Below, one piece after another: positions 17,977-26,740 of a stretch of 64,000 nucleotides of DNA (position 1 is its first letter; every line of letters starts with the position of its first letter). A program made the translations under genes and the position numbers. The notes under the pieces were generated by a model. It made no database searches. It was not told the DNA's origin and saw nothing but the letters and a program-made list of their open reading frames with translations. The DNA is from Ktedonobacteria bacterium (lineage in GTDB: Bacteria > Chloroflexota > Ktedonobacteria > Ktedonobacterales > JACDGC01): NCBI GenBank assembly GCA_027459785.1, contig DAIDGU010000047.1, positions 22,239-86,238 on the forward strand, given 5' to 3'.

Positions 17977-19416
17977 CTAGCCGCGCGAGACATTGAGCGT
18001 GCCGATGGTGATGGGCGACGCGCCGTGGGCGACGTGTGCCAATTGCAGCGGTTCGCCCTTGGCGCAGGACGAAAAGCCTTTCAGCCGCCAGTCTGCCGGC
18101 CCGGCGACCGCCTGGCACGCGCCCCAAAAGTCGGGCGTGCGCGCCTGGAAGGCCGCGCCCTTGCGTAGCTCGCCCAGCTTGCCGCCCTTGATCTCGCGGC
18201 ACAGTTCGCCGCTGAAGTGGAAGTTCATGCGCTTGTCGTCCAGGCTCCAGGACTTCGGCGTGTCGATGTAAAGGCCGTCATCCACGCCGGCGATGAGGTC
18301 GGCCAGCGATCCCTGGTCGGGGACCAGGCTGACGTTGACCATGCGCACGATGGGCATGCGGTTCCAGCCGGAGGCCCGCCCGCAGCCATTGGAGGTCTGG
18401 CCGATGGCCGGCGCGCTCTCGCGGTTCGAGAGGTAGCCGACGAAGATGCCGTCACGGATGAGATCCCAGGCTTGCGCTGGCGTGCCTTCATCGTCCCAGC
18501 CGAACGTTCCCAGGCCACCGGGCGTCGTCGCGTCCGCGCGGATGGTGACGTGCGGTGAGCCATAGCGAAAGGTGCCGCGCATAGCGGGCATCAGGAAGCT
18601 GGTGCCGGCGAAGGCAGCCTCCCAGCCCAGCACGCGGTCCAGTTCCGTCGGGTGGCCGCAGCTTTCGTGGATGATCAGCGAGACGAAATCCGCGCCCAGC
18701 ACCACCGTCTGCGGTCCTTCCGGCACCCACGGCGCCACGACGAGGTCCGCCGCCTCCTGGGCCACGCGGTCAGCCTCCTCGCGCAAGCGCAACGCCTCGA
18801 TGAACTCCCAGCCGGCTTGATGCATATTATCCAGGCTGCGGCGATAGACATAGCCGCTGTCGTCCTGCGCGTAGGCTTGCATGCCGCCTTCCGTCTCGAC
18901 GACCGTCTGGCGCAGGTCCGCCCCCAACGAATTGATGAAACGCTTGTCCGTCTGCCAGGCTGTCACGCTGGCGGTGGTGGCGACGACGCGCGGGCTGGTG
19001 GTGTGCATGCGCGCCGTGACCTCACGCACCAGATCGATCTGCTCCGCGACCGGCACGCTGAACGGATCGCGCTGGATGGTCGTGGCATAGGTGCCGTTGC
19101 TGGTAGGCAGGGCGTCTAGCAGCAGGGGGGCGGGCGTGGTAGACGCACTGGCCCGCGCGATCTCCACCGCCAGGCGTGCGGTCGCCGCCGCGCTCGCCGC
19201 GTCCCACTGGGCCGTCGCGGCGAAGCCCCAGCCACCGCCCGGCACGGCCACGCGGATGCCCCATCCACTATCCGTCTGCGCCTGCACGCCTTCCACGGCC
19301 CCATCGCGGGCGGTGATGGCACTGTAGCGCCGGTCCTCGCCACGCACCTCCGCGTAGACCGCGCCGGCCTCTGCCGCCATCGCCAGCGCCGTCGTCAAGA
19401 TCGCCTCATCCAGCAT
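17977..19416 (-). CDS. tldD: TldD/PmbA-family metalloprotease
   Basis: TldD-type protease subunit, 479 aa. The zinc motif HESCGH is at 250-255 (HExxxH form), followed by TELDRVLGWEAAFAGTS; FGWDDEG and SNGCGRASGW are also family motifs. In other bacteria TldD acts with TldE/PmbA to degrade or mature peptides; no tldE partner is visible here. AGGAGG lies 9 nt before the ATG. The gene is convergent with asd, about 46 nt between stop codons, and diverges from the lipoprotein gene at 19594. Confidence 0.92.
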   Translation of the reverse strand: MLDEAILTTALAMAAEAGAVYAEVRGEDRRYSAITARDGAVEGVQAQTDSGWGIRVAVPGGGWGFAATAQWDAASAAATARLAVEIARASASTTPAPLLLDALPTSNGTYATTIQRDPFSVPVAEQIDLVREVTARMHTTSPRVVATTASVTAWQTDKRFINSLGADLRQTVVETEGGMQAYAQDDSGYVYRRSLDNMHQAGWEFIEALRLREEADRVAQEAADLVVAPWVPEGPQTVVLGADFVSLIIHESCGHPTELDRVLGWEAAFAGTSFLMPAMRGTFRYGSPHVTIRADATTPGGLGTFGWDDEGTPAQAWDLIRDGIFVGYLSNRESAPAIGQTSNGCGRASGWNRMPIVRMVNVSLVPDQGSLADLIAGVDDGLYIDTPKSWSLDDKRMNFHFSGELCREIKGGKLGELRKGAAFQARTPDFWGACQAVAGPADWRLKGFSSCAKGEPLQLAHVAHGASPITIGTLNVSRG

Positions 19417-19437
19417 GACTCGTCACCTCCTGGCTAG

Positions 19438-19465
19438 AGTATGCCACATCCCGGTGTGGTATGCT
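19438..19465. promoter_or_regulatory. Dyad with divergent -10 boxes
   Basis: AGTATGCCACA, TCCCGG, TGTGGTATGCT: an imperfect inverted repeat (two mismatches) that places a -10-like CATACT on the minus strand facing tldD and TATGCT on the plus strand facing 19594. No clear -35 boxes; promoter or operator role is inferred. Confidence 0.45.
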
Positions 19466-19593
19466 GTCCGCAACGCAGCAGACAAGGGAGAAGACGTGCA
19501 TGCTGGCACGGGTGCATCGGAACCTCGTCTGGCGCGAACAAGGACCATTTTTGATCATGATCAGAGGTAGCTATGTATGGAGGACATTGAGGC

Positions 19594-20475
19594 ATGGTTC
19601 GCCGTTATTGGCATGGGATCATAAGGTTGCTGGCGTTCAGCGTAGTGGCGTTCCTGCTGGTCGGGTGCGGCGCGGCTTCAGCGGCGGGCAGCGCGCCGCC
19701 GACCGTTGAGCCGGTGGCCACGCCCCTGCTGCCGCCGGAATGCCTGGGGCCGCAAGCGTCCGTTTGCGCCGCCGCGCTCACGGTCCTCGACGCCGCCGGC
19801 CAGACGCAACTGCCGGACAATCTCGCCTATCAGCCCCTGCCAGCACACAACTTCACTTTTGGCCCGCCCGCCGCCGGCAATGCCTTATTCATCTCCGGCA
19901 ATCCGATCAATCTTCTCGTCACAGTGGCCAACCCCACGAACGCGCCCCTGACCGTCGATGATGTGTGGCTGCGCGTCGTCGGCTTCACACCTTTCACCGG
20001 CACGATCCCGAACGCTTTCGCCGCCTGCGACATGCGCGCCTACACCACGCGCGGCGTGCAGCCGCTGGGGACGTGCGCGCTGGGTGACGATCCGCCGGCG
20101 ACCTATGGTTATCCTGTCGCGCTGGCCGGCGCGATCACGCCGGGTATGGTCATTCCCCTGCAACTCGCCTACACCGCTGAGGGCCACCTGGCGACCGGCA
20201 CCATTAGCATCGCGCCCTACCAGACGAGCGGGGGCAACACGACACAACTGGCCATCGCCATCGCGCCGCAGCGCGCCGGCACGTATCAGTTCCAGGTCGG
20301 CATCCTCGTCCACGGCGGGGTGCCGCAATATTTCGCGCCGGTGCTGGCCGCGCTGGCCGTAAATCCGAGCGACATCCAGACCTATTGGTCCGCCGACAAC
20401 TGCCCGGCCTTCGCCCGCCAAGGGCAACTTCCCGCAACCGGCGCGTATCTGTGTCCGGGGCCGGTGACGCCGTGA
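19594..20475 (+). CDS. Lipoprotein of unknown function
   Basis: A 293-aa exported lipoprotein. The N terminus is a type II signal peptide (positively charged MVRRYWHGIIR, hydrophobic stretch, lipobox LVGC with Cys at about 27). The mature part is rich in Pro, Ala and Thr with beta-like segments (INLLVTVANPTNAPLTVDDVWLR reads as an Ig-like strand pattern). It contains several Cys (ACDMRA, GTCALGDD, DNCPAFA) that could form disulfides. No family is recognised. It stands alone between tldD and a convergent membrane-protein gene; a GAGG-containing site (TGGAGGACATTGAGGC) precedes the ATG. Confidence 0.75.
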   Translation: MVRRYWHGIIRLLAFSVVAFLLVGCGAASAAGSAPPTVEPVATPLLPPECLGPQASVCAAALTVLDAAGQTQLPDNLAYQPLPAHNFTFGPPAAGNALFISGNPINLLVTVANPTNAPLTVDDVWLRVVGFTPFTGTIPNAFAACDMRAYTTRGVQPLGTCALGDDPPATYGYPVALAGAITPGMVIPLQLAYTAEGHLATGTISIAPYQTSGGNTTQLAIAIAPQRAGTYQFQVGILVHGGVPQYFAPVLAALAVNPSDIQTYWSADNCPAFARQGQLPATGAYLCPGPVTP

Positions 20476-20513
20476 TGGGCCAGGGCAACATATGTAGCCG
20501 TCGCGGCAGGGTT

Positions 20514-20535
20514 GCCAGGGGTTAAACCCCCTGGC
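20514..20535. terminator. GC hairpin after the lipoprotein gene
   Basis: GCCAGGGG TTAAA CCCCCTGGC, 39 nt beyond the stop codon and between convergent genes. The stem is strong but no T-run follows, so terminator function is only possible; the motif may be another dispersed repeat. Confidence 0.4.
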
Positions 20536-20647
20536 TCGGAACAGCACCCCCTACCGGGCTAGGACGAGGGATGATCGCGCTATTCGGCAAACTGTATCAG
20601 CGCGTCCGTACAAGGATGAAACACGTGACGTTTGCCCGCAATGGGAA

Positions 20648-21601
20648 TCAGTTGGCGTCGATGACGCGCAACGGATCGCGGATGATGGGCGATTTGCCGG
20701 TGCGCGTGGCGGAAGGGGGCGAACCCTGCTGGCTGTAGCCGGTGCCGGTGTAATTGCGCTGGCTGTCGCCGGGGCCACCCGCGCCCATGATGTTCAGGCT
20801 CTGGCGCAGGGTGTCGAGGTCGCGCAGGAAGCACGCCACCGAGGACGCAGCGGAGCCACGGCTGCGGGCGTTCTCGAAGCGTTGGCGCAATGCCTCGCCG
20901 GCGGCGGCTGCCGCCTGGGCCATGCGGTCGTTGGTGCGCGCCGCGTAGCTGTCGCCATAGATCTCGTCCCAGCCATTCCAGCGGCCCCGCAGCGGCTTCC
21001 AGCCCAACTGTGAATCGCTGACAGCCCGCCACTTCTCTTCTGTGAACGTTACCCAATCGAAGATCAGGTGTTCATAGGCTTGCAGGAGCGTCTGGGTGCG
21101 CTCCATCTCCGCGTAATATTCGGCGGGCGGACCGGCGGGCGTGGCATTGACGACCCCCTGGTCGTAGCCATAATCATATGCCGGCGGGGCATAGTTGCCA
21201 CGCGGCATGGCCGGCACCATGCGCCCGATCTGCGCTTCTTGTAGCATGCCGCCATCCGTCATGAACATGTCGGGATGCAAGCCACCGACGATGATCTCTT
21301 CGGTGCCAAGGGCATCCAACAAGCGCCAGGCCAGGCGCGGATGCCGAATTACCCACCAGCCTTTGCGCGCCAGGAAGCCCAGCGAAAAGATCGTATTGAC
21401 GAAGAACCAGACGGCAGACTTCACCGCCAGCCACGCAGCCAGGAAGATCAGCGCGATCTGCGCGGGCTGGGAATGCTGACCGATGACCATCACCACCGTC
21501 AGGACGATGGCGACGATGAAACTCGGATCACGCAATGGATTGATGAGATCCAGGAGCCGCGCTGGCAGGCTCTTTCGGACGCGAGGTTGAGCACTTGCCA
21601 T
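20648..21601 (-). CDS. Membrane protein of unknown function
   Basis: A 317-aa protein with two N-terminal membrane segments (about 30-47, FIVAIVLTVVMVIG; and 52-75, IALIFLAAWLAVKSAVWFFV) and a long, mostly hydrophilic C-terminal part with a Tyr/Pro-rich stretch (APPAYDYGYDQG). The start at 21601 (MASAQPRV) is preceded by GGGAGGG at 6 nt; the frame could extend 8 codons further up. Nothing identifies a function. It is followed by a convergent gene and preceded, on the same strand, by the glycosyltransferase-like gene 21724-23232. Confidence 0.7.
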   Translation of the reverse strand: MASAQPRVRKSLPARLLDLINPLRDPSFIVAIVLTVVMVIGQHSQPAQIALIFLAAWLAVKSAVWFFVNTIFSLGFLARKGWWVIRHPRLAWRLLDALGTEEIIVGGLHPDMFMTDGGMLQEAQIGRMVPAMPRGNYAPPAYDYGYDQGVVNATPAGPPAEYYAEMERTQTLLQAYEHLIFDWVTFTEEKWRAVSDSQLGWKPLRGRWNGWDEIYGDSYAARTNDRMAQAAAAAGEALRQRFENARSRGSAASSVACFLRDLDTLRQSLNIMGAGGPGDSQRNYTGTGYSQQGSPPSATRTGKSPIIRDPLRVIDAN

Positions 21602-21723
21602 GCAACCCTCCCTTTCCATGAACACAGGTGATAACAGGTGGCGCAGTTACCGCCGCGCCGGCAGGACGTTATTCAAGAATGGGTCGTCAACACTGTAACA
21701 CGATAGGAAGATTCTGGCAACCC

Positions 21724-23232
21724 TCAGTTTTCCGATAGGACATTCGGCTGGTGGTGATAGCCACTCCGGCGCTTTGGTGAGAACAACAGCGTAAGGATGC
21801 TGAGCAATAACGTGTAAAACGGCAGCGCAAAGACGCCGACCGCTGCCGGCCAGGCCAGGCGACGCGGCAGGGGTAGCAAGAGGCGCAACCCCACGGCATT
21901 CAGGTACAACAGCGCCACGGCGGCGAGGAGCATCCATGCAGTCCCGTTCCATTTCTGCGCGCGAATAAGATCCCCGGCCAGCACCAGCCAGGGCAAGAGC
22001 AACACGATGAAATAATGCGGCCACGCCAGCGGCGAGATCATCAGCATCACCGGCATCGCCAACAGCCAGGCGCGGTCAGCATCGGAAATGAGAAGGCGGA
22101 CAGGAATGTCCGCCCCACGAATGATGCTGTCTGCCCCACGGTTGATGTTGTCCGCCCCACGGTCTGTAGGGGCAATCCCTTGTGGTTGCCCTGTTCCAGG
22201 GGATGGTTGCCCTGCCCACGCACGCCACACCAACAGCCCGACGAGCGCCAGTGCACCCAGCACATACAGCGGCGTCACAATGCCCGGCGCGCTCAGCACG
22301 GGATGAATCGTGTTGCTGCCGACGAAGATCTGGCCCAGCCAGCCGCGCAGCGACACGTTGTGCGCGTCGTTGATCCAGTCGGCGCTGGCCCCAGGAGCGG
22401 CGCGAGTGACATAGCGCAAGTATTCTGCCGGTCCGATGGCGGGCAAGGTCAGCAGCGTGACGCCGATGCCAGCGATGATGCCGCCTGCCGCCACGCGCCA
22501 CTCCCGGCGCAGCAGTGGATCGATGAAAAGCAAGATGGGATAGAGGCGGATGAGCGTGGCCAATGCCAGCCATGCGCCCGCCGCCCCCGGTTGGTCGTGC
22601 CGCCGCGCCCGCCAGGCCAGCGCCAGCAACAGCAGCACCAGCGGACTGATCTGCGCTTCCAGCCAGGTATCCAGCAGGGGGGGCCAGAAGGCCAGCGCGG
22701 CCAGGCCCAGCGCGGCCCAGCGCGGCGCGAGATCCGCCAGCGCCTCGTCCCAGATGAGCCACAGCGCGGCGACCAGCGCGGCCAGCATCAGCAGATCCCA
22801 CACCAGCGCGACGGTGCCGACCGGCAGCCAGGCCAGCGGCACCAGCAGCAGCAGCGCCAGCGGCGGATGCGGCGAGTAGCGCAGCACCCCACACGCATCG
22901 CTGGGCGCATACGGATCATGCCCGTGCAGCAATTGCGCCGCACTGATGTAGTCGCGGCACAGGTCGCCCCCGTTCGCCGCCGCGCCCTGCCGTGACAGCA
23001 CGATCAACACAACCGACACCGCCGCGAATGCGCCCAGCACCAACCAGCGCCAGCGGGGTGAGGCAGCCGGGCGCGGGGACGGCGGGCGGTCCGGTAGCGG
23101 GCGGTTGAAACCGCGCCTAAGGGCTGTTGGCCACGCTGTAGGGGCGTACCCTTGTGGTCGCCCTCGCCGTCGCGGACTGGGATACGATTTGATGCGAATC
23201 AATTTCTCTATCCTGGTGAAACGAGTATGCAC
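21724..23232 (-). CDS. GT87-like (DUF2029) membrane glycosyltransferase with repeat inserts
   Basis: A 502-aa integral membrane protein with about ten hydrophobic segments. GGDLCRDYISAAQLLHGHDPY just after the first membrane helix is the signature of GT-C polyprenyl-phosphate-mannose transferases of the DUF2029/GT87 group (an acidic residue in the first outside loop, then the xxGxxPY motif). Substrate is unknown; lipid-linked mannose or arabinose transfer is typical of the group. Two stretches are repeat-derived: residues about 17-47 (PRRRGRPQGYAPTAWPTALR and following, from families C and D) and about 338-382 (repeated RGAD units, from families A and D). The true start is uncertain; a TTG at 23202 after AGGA is an alternative. 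The repeats keep the frame open. Confidence 0.78.
   Translation of the reverse strand: MHTRFTRIEKLIRIKSYPSPRRRGRPQGYAPTAWPTALRRGFNRPLPDRPPSPRPAASPRWRWLVLGAFAAVSVVLIVLSRQGAAANGGDLCRDYISAAQLLHGHDPYAPSDACGVLRYSPHPPLALLLLVPLAWLPVGTVALVWDLLMLAALVAALWLIWDEALADLAPRWAALGLAALAFWPPLLDTWLEAQISPLVLLLLALAWRARRHDQPGAAGAWLALATLIRLYPILLFIDPLLRREWRVAAGGIIAGIGVTLLTLPAIGPAEYLRYVTRAAPGASADWINDAHNVSLRGWLGQIFVGSNTIHPVLSAPGIVTPLYVLGALALVGLLVWRAWAGQPSPGTGQPQGIAPTDRGADNINRGADSIIRGADIPVRLLISDADRAWLLAMPVMLMISPLAWPHYFIVLLLPWLVLAGDLIRAQKWNGTAWMLLAAVALLYLNAVGLRLLLPLPRRLAWPAAVGVFALPFYTLLLSILTLLFSPKRRSGYHHQPNVLSEN
22095..22230. repeat. Family A and D repeats inside the glycosyltransferase gene
   Basis: GGCGGACAGGAATGTCCGCC at 22095-22114, two partial CCGCCCCACG copies, then the family D-like GTAGGGGCAATCCCTTGTGG and a second degenerate copy to about 22230. 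All are read in frame on the minus strand. Confidence 0.85.
23092..23182. repeat. Family C and D repeat at the glycosyltransferase 5' end
   Basis: GCGGGCGGTTGAAACCGCGC, CTAAGGGC, then GTAGGGGCGTACCCTTGTGG and CGCCGTCGCGGACTGG. The first and last parts match 45000-45062 closely, with a family D unit nested between them. Confidence 0.85.
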
Positions 23233-23317
23233 GACAACTGCTGAGGCGGATAAGGTATGCCATGTTCCCTTATGTTAAGCGATCTAGGCATGGGTCAGGC
23301 TACAGATATGTGGCTTT

Positions 23318-23908
23318 TCACCCCCCCGCATCGGCCAGATCGTCCGGCGTGTTGAGGTTGCGAAACGAGCGCAGCGCGGGATCGTAGGGCCGGAGGTCGG
23401 CGGCGGGAATGCGGCGCGACGCGATGCGATCCAGCCAGGCATGCATCGCGTAGTCGCCCGTCGCCAGTTGTGCATGCAACGCTGGTAGACACGCTTGGTG
23501 ATAGAGCGCGCAGAGCGGTTCAGGGCGACCAGCGGCGTTCAAGGGGACGACAGCGAGATCGCCTGCGCGGCGCTGATCGGCGAGATAGCGCAGCAGATCC
23601 GTCACCAGAAACGGCATATCGCAGGCGATCAGCAGCGCCCACTCGCTGCGCAGCGCGGCAAGGCCGGCGGCCAGCCCGGCCAGTGGCCCCGCGCCCGGCA
23701 CGGCGTCCGCCACCAGCGGCAGCCCCAGCCAGGCGAAATCCGCTGGCGTATTCGTGCTGAGGACGATCTCGTCCGCCACCGGCTGTATCGCTGCCCGCAC
23801 CAACTCGATCAGGCGCGGCCCCTTTGGGCGCAAGCGCAGCAGCGCCTTCGCGCGGCCCATGCGCCGGCTCTGCCCGCCGGCCAGGATGATCGCGCCTGGT
23901 GGCATCAT
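23318..23908 (-). CDS. mobA: Molybdenum cofactor guanylyltransferase MobA
   Basis: Transfers GMP to molybdopterin to give the guanine dinucleotide cofactor. The 196-aa protein has the nucleotide-binding N terminus IILAGGQSRRMGRAKALLRL, a GPLAGLAAGLAAL segment, and the DMPFL metal-binding motif. The start overlaps the stop of the helicase gene upstream by 4 nt (ATGA), so the two are likely co-transcribed although functionally unrelated. No other molybdopterin gene is nearby. A related MobA-like nucleotidyltransferase (MocA type) is the main alternative. Confidence 0.85.
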   Translation of the reverse strand: MMPPGAIILAGGQSRRMGRAKALLRLRPKGPRLIELVRAAIQPVADEIVLSTNTPADFAWLGLPLVADAVPGAGPLAGLAAGLAALRSEWALLIACDMPFLVTDLLRYLADQRRAGDLAVVPLNAAGRPEPLCALYHQACLPALHAQLATGDYAMHAWLDRIASRRIPAADLRPYDPALRSFRNLNTPDDLADAGG

Positions 23909-26103
23909 GCGCCTTCCCCCAGTACCTGCGCGCCGTGCAGGCGCGGCCCTTGCAGGCGTTCGGCCAGCGCGGTGTTGCGCGCCGCCACCTCGTCATTCTG
24001 GATGGCATAGCGCAGGGCGCGGGGTTCGCCGACGAGCACGCACAGCCGCTTGGCGCGCGTGATGGCGGTATACAGCAGGTTGCGTTGCAGCAGGATGGCG
24101 TGCTGCATCACCAGCGGCATGACCACGACGGGATATTCGCTGCCCTGCGCGCGGTGGATGCTGACGGCGTAGGCCAGCGCCAGCGCGTCGAGTTCGTGGA
24201 AGGCATAGGCGACGGCCTGGTCGCCGAACTGCACCACCACCAGCGCGTCATGCGGATCAAGTACCGTCACCAGGCCCACGTCGCCATTGAAGACATTTTT
24301 GTCATAATCATTCTTGAGTTGCATCACCTTGTCGCCCAGGCGAAAGAGGCGCGTCCCCGCCGTCACGCCTTCGCCCTGGTCGCGGTTGATGCGCCGTTGC
24401 AGCGCGTCGTTGAGCGCCGTCACGCCTGCCGGCCCCTTATACATCGGCGCGAGCACCTGAATGTCGCGCGTGGGATCGTAGCCGTAGCGCGCCGGCAGCC
24501 GGCGCGTCGCCAGATCCAGCGCGATCTGCGCCGCCTGTTCAGGCGTCTGCGCGGGCATGAAGAAGAAGTCCGACGCCGCATCGGGCGTGAGGTCGGGGAT
24601 GATGCCGTCGCGCACACCGTGCGCCGTGACGATGATGCGGCTGGCGGCGGCCTGGCGAAAGAGTTCGGTCAGGTGCGTCACCGGCACGACCTCGGAGGCC
24701 AGCAGATCGTGCAGCACGTTGCCTGCGCCGACGGAAGGCAGTTGGTCCGCGTCGCCGACGAGCAGGAGGTGCGTCTGTGGCCCAATCGCTTTGAGCAGGT
24801 TATACATCAGGATGAGGTCGATCATGCTGACTTCATCCACGATGACGAACTGCGCGTCCAGCGGGCGCTCCTCGTTGCGCGCGAAGGTGGCCGTGTTCGG
24901 GATGAATTCGAGCAGGCGATGGATCGTGCGGGCCGACCGCCCCGTCGCCTCGGTCATACGCCGCGCAGCGCGGCCCGTGGGCGCGGCCAACATGAAGGGG
25001 ATGTTGTACTGTTCCAGCACGTGAACCAGCGTGCGGATCGTCGTCGTCTTGCCCGTGCCGGGACCGCCGGTGAGGATGCTGACCTTGTTTTCCCACGCCA
25101 TGCGCAGGGCGTAGCGTTGCTGGGTGGCGAGCTGCGCGCCGAAAAGCGCCTGCGTCTCGGTGAGCAGCGCGTCCCACCGTTGCGGCGGCAAGGAGGGCAG
25201 CGGCGAGGGTGATTTTTGCAAGAGGCGGATGCGCCGCGCGCTACCCAACTCGGAATAGAAGAACGGTGCGAGGAAGACGCGCTCTTCTTCGATGAAGACC
25301 TCTTTGCGCTGCGCCAGGTCGTCCAACGCGGGCGGCAGCAAGTCCGGCGCGACGCCCAGCACCGTCGCCGCCTGCGCCAGCAATTCCTCGCGCGGCACGA
25401 AGCAATGGCCCTCGCCCGCGACCTCATTCAAGGTATGCTTGATGCCCGTTGCCAGGCGTGGCAAACTCTCCGGCGGCAAGCCCAATTCCTGCGCGATGGC
25501 GTCCGCCGTCTTGAAACCGACACCATAGATGTCTTGCTCCAACTGATAGGGATTCTGCTGGATGACGCTGATCGCCTCCTGCCCGTATGCGCTGTAGATC
25601 TTCTGCGCCAGGCTGGGGCTGACGTGGTGCGCTTGCAAGAAGATCATGATCTTGCGCACCTCGCGCTGCGCCTCCCAGCCCTGGATGATCGCATCGCACT
25701 TGGCCGCGCTGATGCCCTTGACCTCGATCAGTCGCTCCGGTTCCAGTTCGATGACGGCCAGCGTCTGTTCGCCGAAGGCCGCCACGATGCGCTCCGCCGT
25801 CTTCGGGCCGATGCCTTTGATGATGCCCGATCCCAGGTAGCGCGCCAGCCCCTTCGCGCTGATCGGCGTGTGGGGGACGAAATGCGTCACGCGCAGTTGC
25901 CGCCCGTGTTCCGGGCTGTGTTCCCACTCGCCGCTGCACTCGATCAACTCGCCGGCGCTCACGTTGGGCAGCGTGCCGACCACCGTCACCAGATCGTCAC
26001 GAAACAGGCGTGTGGCATCGTCAGTCTTGATCCGCGCCACCGTATACCCGTTCTCCGCGTTGCGAAAGACGATGCGCTCCAGCGTCCCTTCGATGGTCGG
26101 CAC
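23905..26103 (-). CDS. recD2: RecD2-type DNA helicase
   Basis: SF1B 5'-to-3' helicase of the RecD2 (RecD/TraA) group, found in bacteria without RecBC and acting in repair and replication restart. The 732 aa contain an N-terminal OB-like region (MPTIEGTLERIVFRNAENGY), helix-hairpin-helix motifs (KGIGPKTAERIVAAFG), the Walker A loop GGPGTGKTTT with Lys352, VIVDEVSM (Walker B), GDADQLPSVGAGNVL, and the C-terminal motif SIHRAQGSEYPVV. It is followed by mobA with overlap. The length and N-terminal HhH region separate it from RecBCD-associated RecD. Confidence 0.94.
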   Translation of the reverse strand: MPTIEGTLERIVFRNAENGYTVARIKTDDATRLFRDDLVTVVGTLPNVSAGELIECSGEWEHSPEHGRQLRVTHFVPHTPISAKGLARYLGSGIIKGIGPKTAERIVAAFGEQTLAVIELEPERLIEVKGISAAKCDAIIQGWEAQREVRKIMIFLQAHHVSPSLAQKIYSAYGQEAISVIQQNPYQLEQDIYGVGFKTADAIAQELGLPPESLPRLATGIKHTLNEVAGEGHCFVPREELLAQAATVLGVAPDLLPPALDDLAQRKEVFIEEERVFLAPFFYSELGSARRIRLLQKSPSPLPSLPPQRWDALLTETQALFGAQLATQQRYALRMAWENKVSILTGGPGTGKTTTIRTLVHVLEQYNIPFMLAAPTGRAARRMTEATGRSARTIHRLLEFIPNTATFARNEERPLDAQFVIVDEVSMIDLILMYNLLKAIGPQTHLLLVGDADQLPSVGAGNVLHDLLASEVVPVTHLTELFRQAAASRIIVTAHGVRDGIIPDLTPDAASDFFFMPAQTPEQAAQIALDLATRRLPARYGYDPTRDIQVLAPMYKGPAGVTALNDALQRRINRDQGEGVTAGTRLFRLGDKVMQLKNDYDKNVFNGDVGLVTVLDPHDALVVVQFGDQAVAYAFHELDALALAYAVSIHRAQGSEYPVVVMPLVMQHAILLQRNLLYTAITRAKRLCVLVGEPRALRYAIQNDEVAARNTALAERLQGPRLHGAQVLGEGA

Positions 26104-26225
26104 GCCCGGCCCTCCCCCTGGCTGTTCTCACCACGCTACCATCTGGTGCGAATCGTCCACACGATCCTGTCATTGTATGGTACCGCTGGCACGCGGTGCT
26201 GCGCAAGGGGCGGGCGGCGCGCGTT

Positions 26226-26672
26226 TCAGGGCAGCGGCGTGAAGACAAAGTTGCTGAAAGCCAATGTTCCCACACCATTGCTGGCTGGACCGGCATCGAT
26301 CGCCAGCGCGATGCGATCGGTCGTGAGATAGTCGCCATCGGTGATGCTCCCAACAATGGCACCGTCGATGCTGAAGCTTTGCTGCTTGCCAGTATCTGTG
26401 GCAACCAGCGTATGCTGTATTTGCGCGGCAACGTAGCCGGTGGCCAGATCGGTCGGGTTGCCCTTGGTATCGTACGTGGTGATCGTCCAATACCCGGTAT
26501 CGCAGATGCGAAAACTATAAAGAGCGTTGCTGGTGAGGATATCACCACACTCCTGTGAGGTGACAAACGTTATGGCCGTAGCGCCTCGGTCAACGCACTG
26601 CCGCCCGCTTCGGTCGGCGCAGCCACCACGAGCAATTGGGGCGGAGATGGAGGATACATAAGAAGCGCTCAC
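26226..26672 (-). pseudogene. Truncated paralogue of the ectodomain encoded at 26741-27883
   Basis: A 148-aa frame starting at GTG 26672. The C-terminal 100 residues (LYSFRICDTGYWTI ... GTLAFSNFVFTPLP) follow the same beta-sandwich pattern as the C-terminal domain of the neighbouring TIR-like membrane protein (GHWSLVQIDNSGKV ... SFANFTYTPPG). It has no signal peptide, membrane segment or TIR-like region, so it would be stranded in the cytoplasm; it looks like a truncated duplicate. It has an excellent promoter (26694-26722) and so may still be expressed as a free domain. Whether it is a relic or a short functional gene cannot be decided here. Confidence 0.55.
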
Positions 26673-26722
26673 TTTCCTACAAAGATGAGGTGTAGTATAG
26701 TGAGCGCCCGCCAGGTTGTCAA
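26665..26722 (-). promoter_or_regulatory. Consensus promoter overlapped by a perfect dyad
   Basis: On the minus strand: TTGACA (26722-26717), 17 nt, TATACT (26699-26694). The perfect 9-bp inverted repeat GCGCTCACT ... AGTGAGCGC (26665-26673 and 26699-26707) brackets the -10 box and predicted start site, as a repressor operator would. Confidence 0.75.
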
Positions 26723-26740
26723 GGTTGTCTTGCCACGGTC

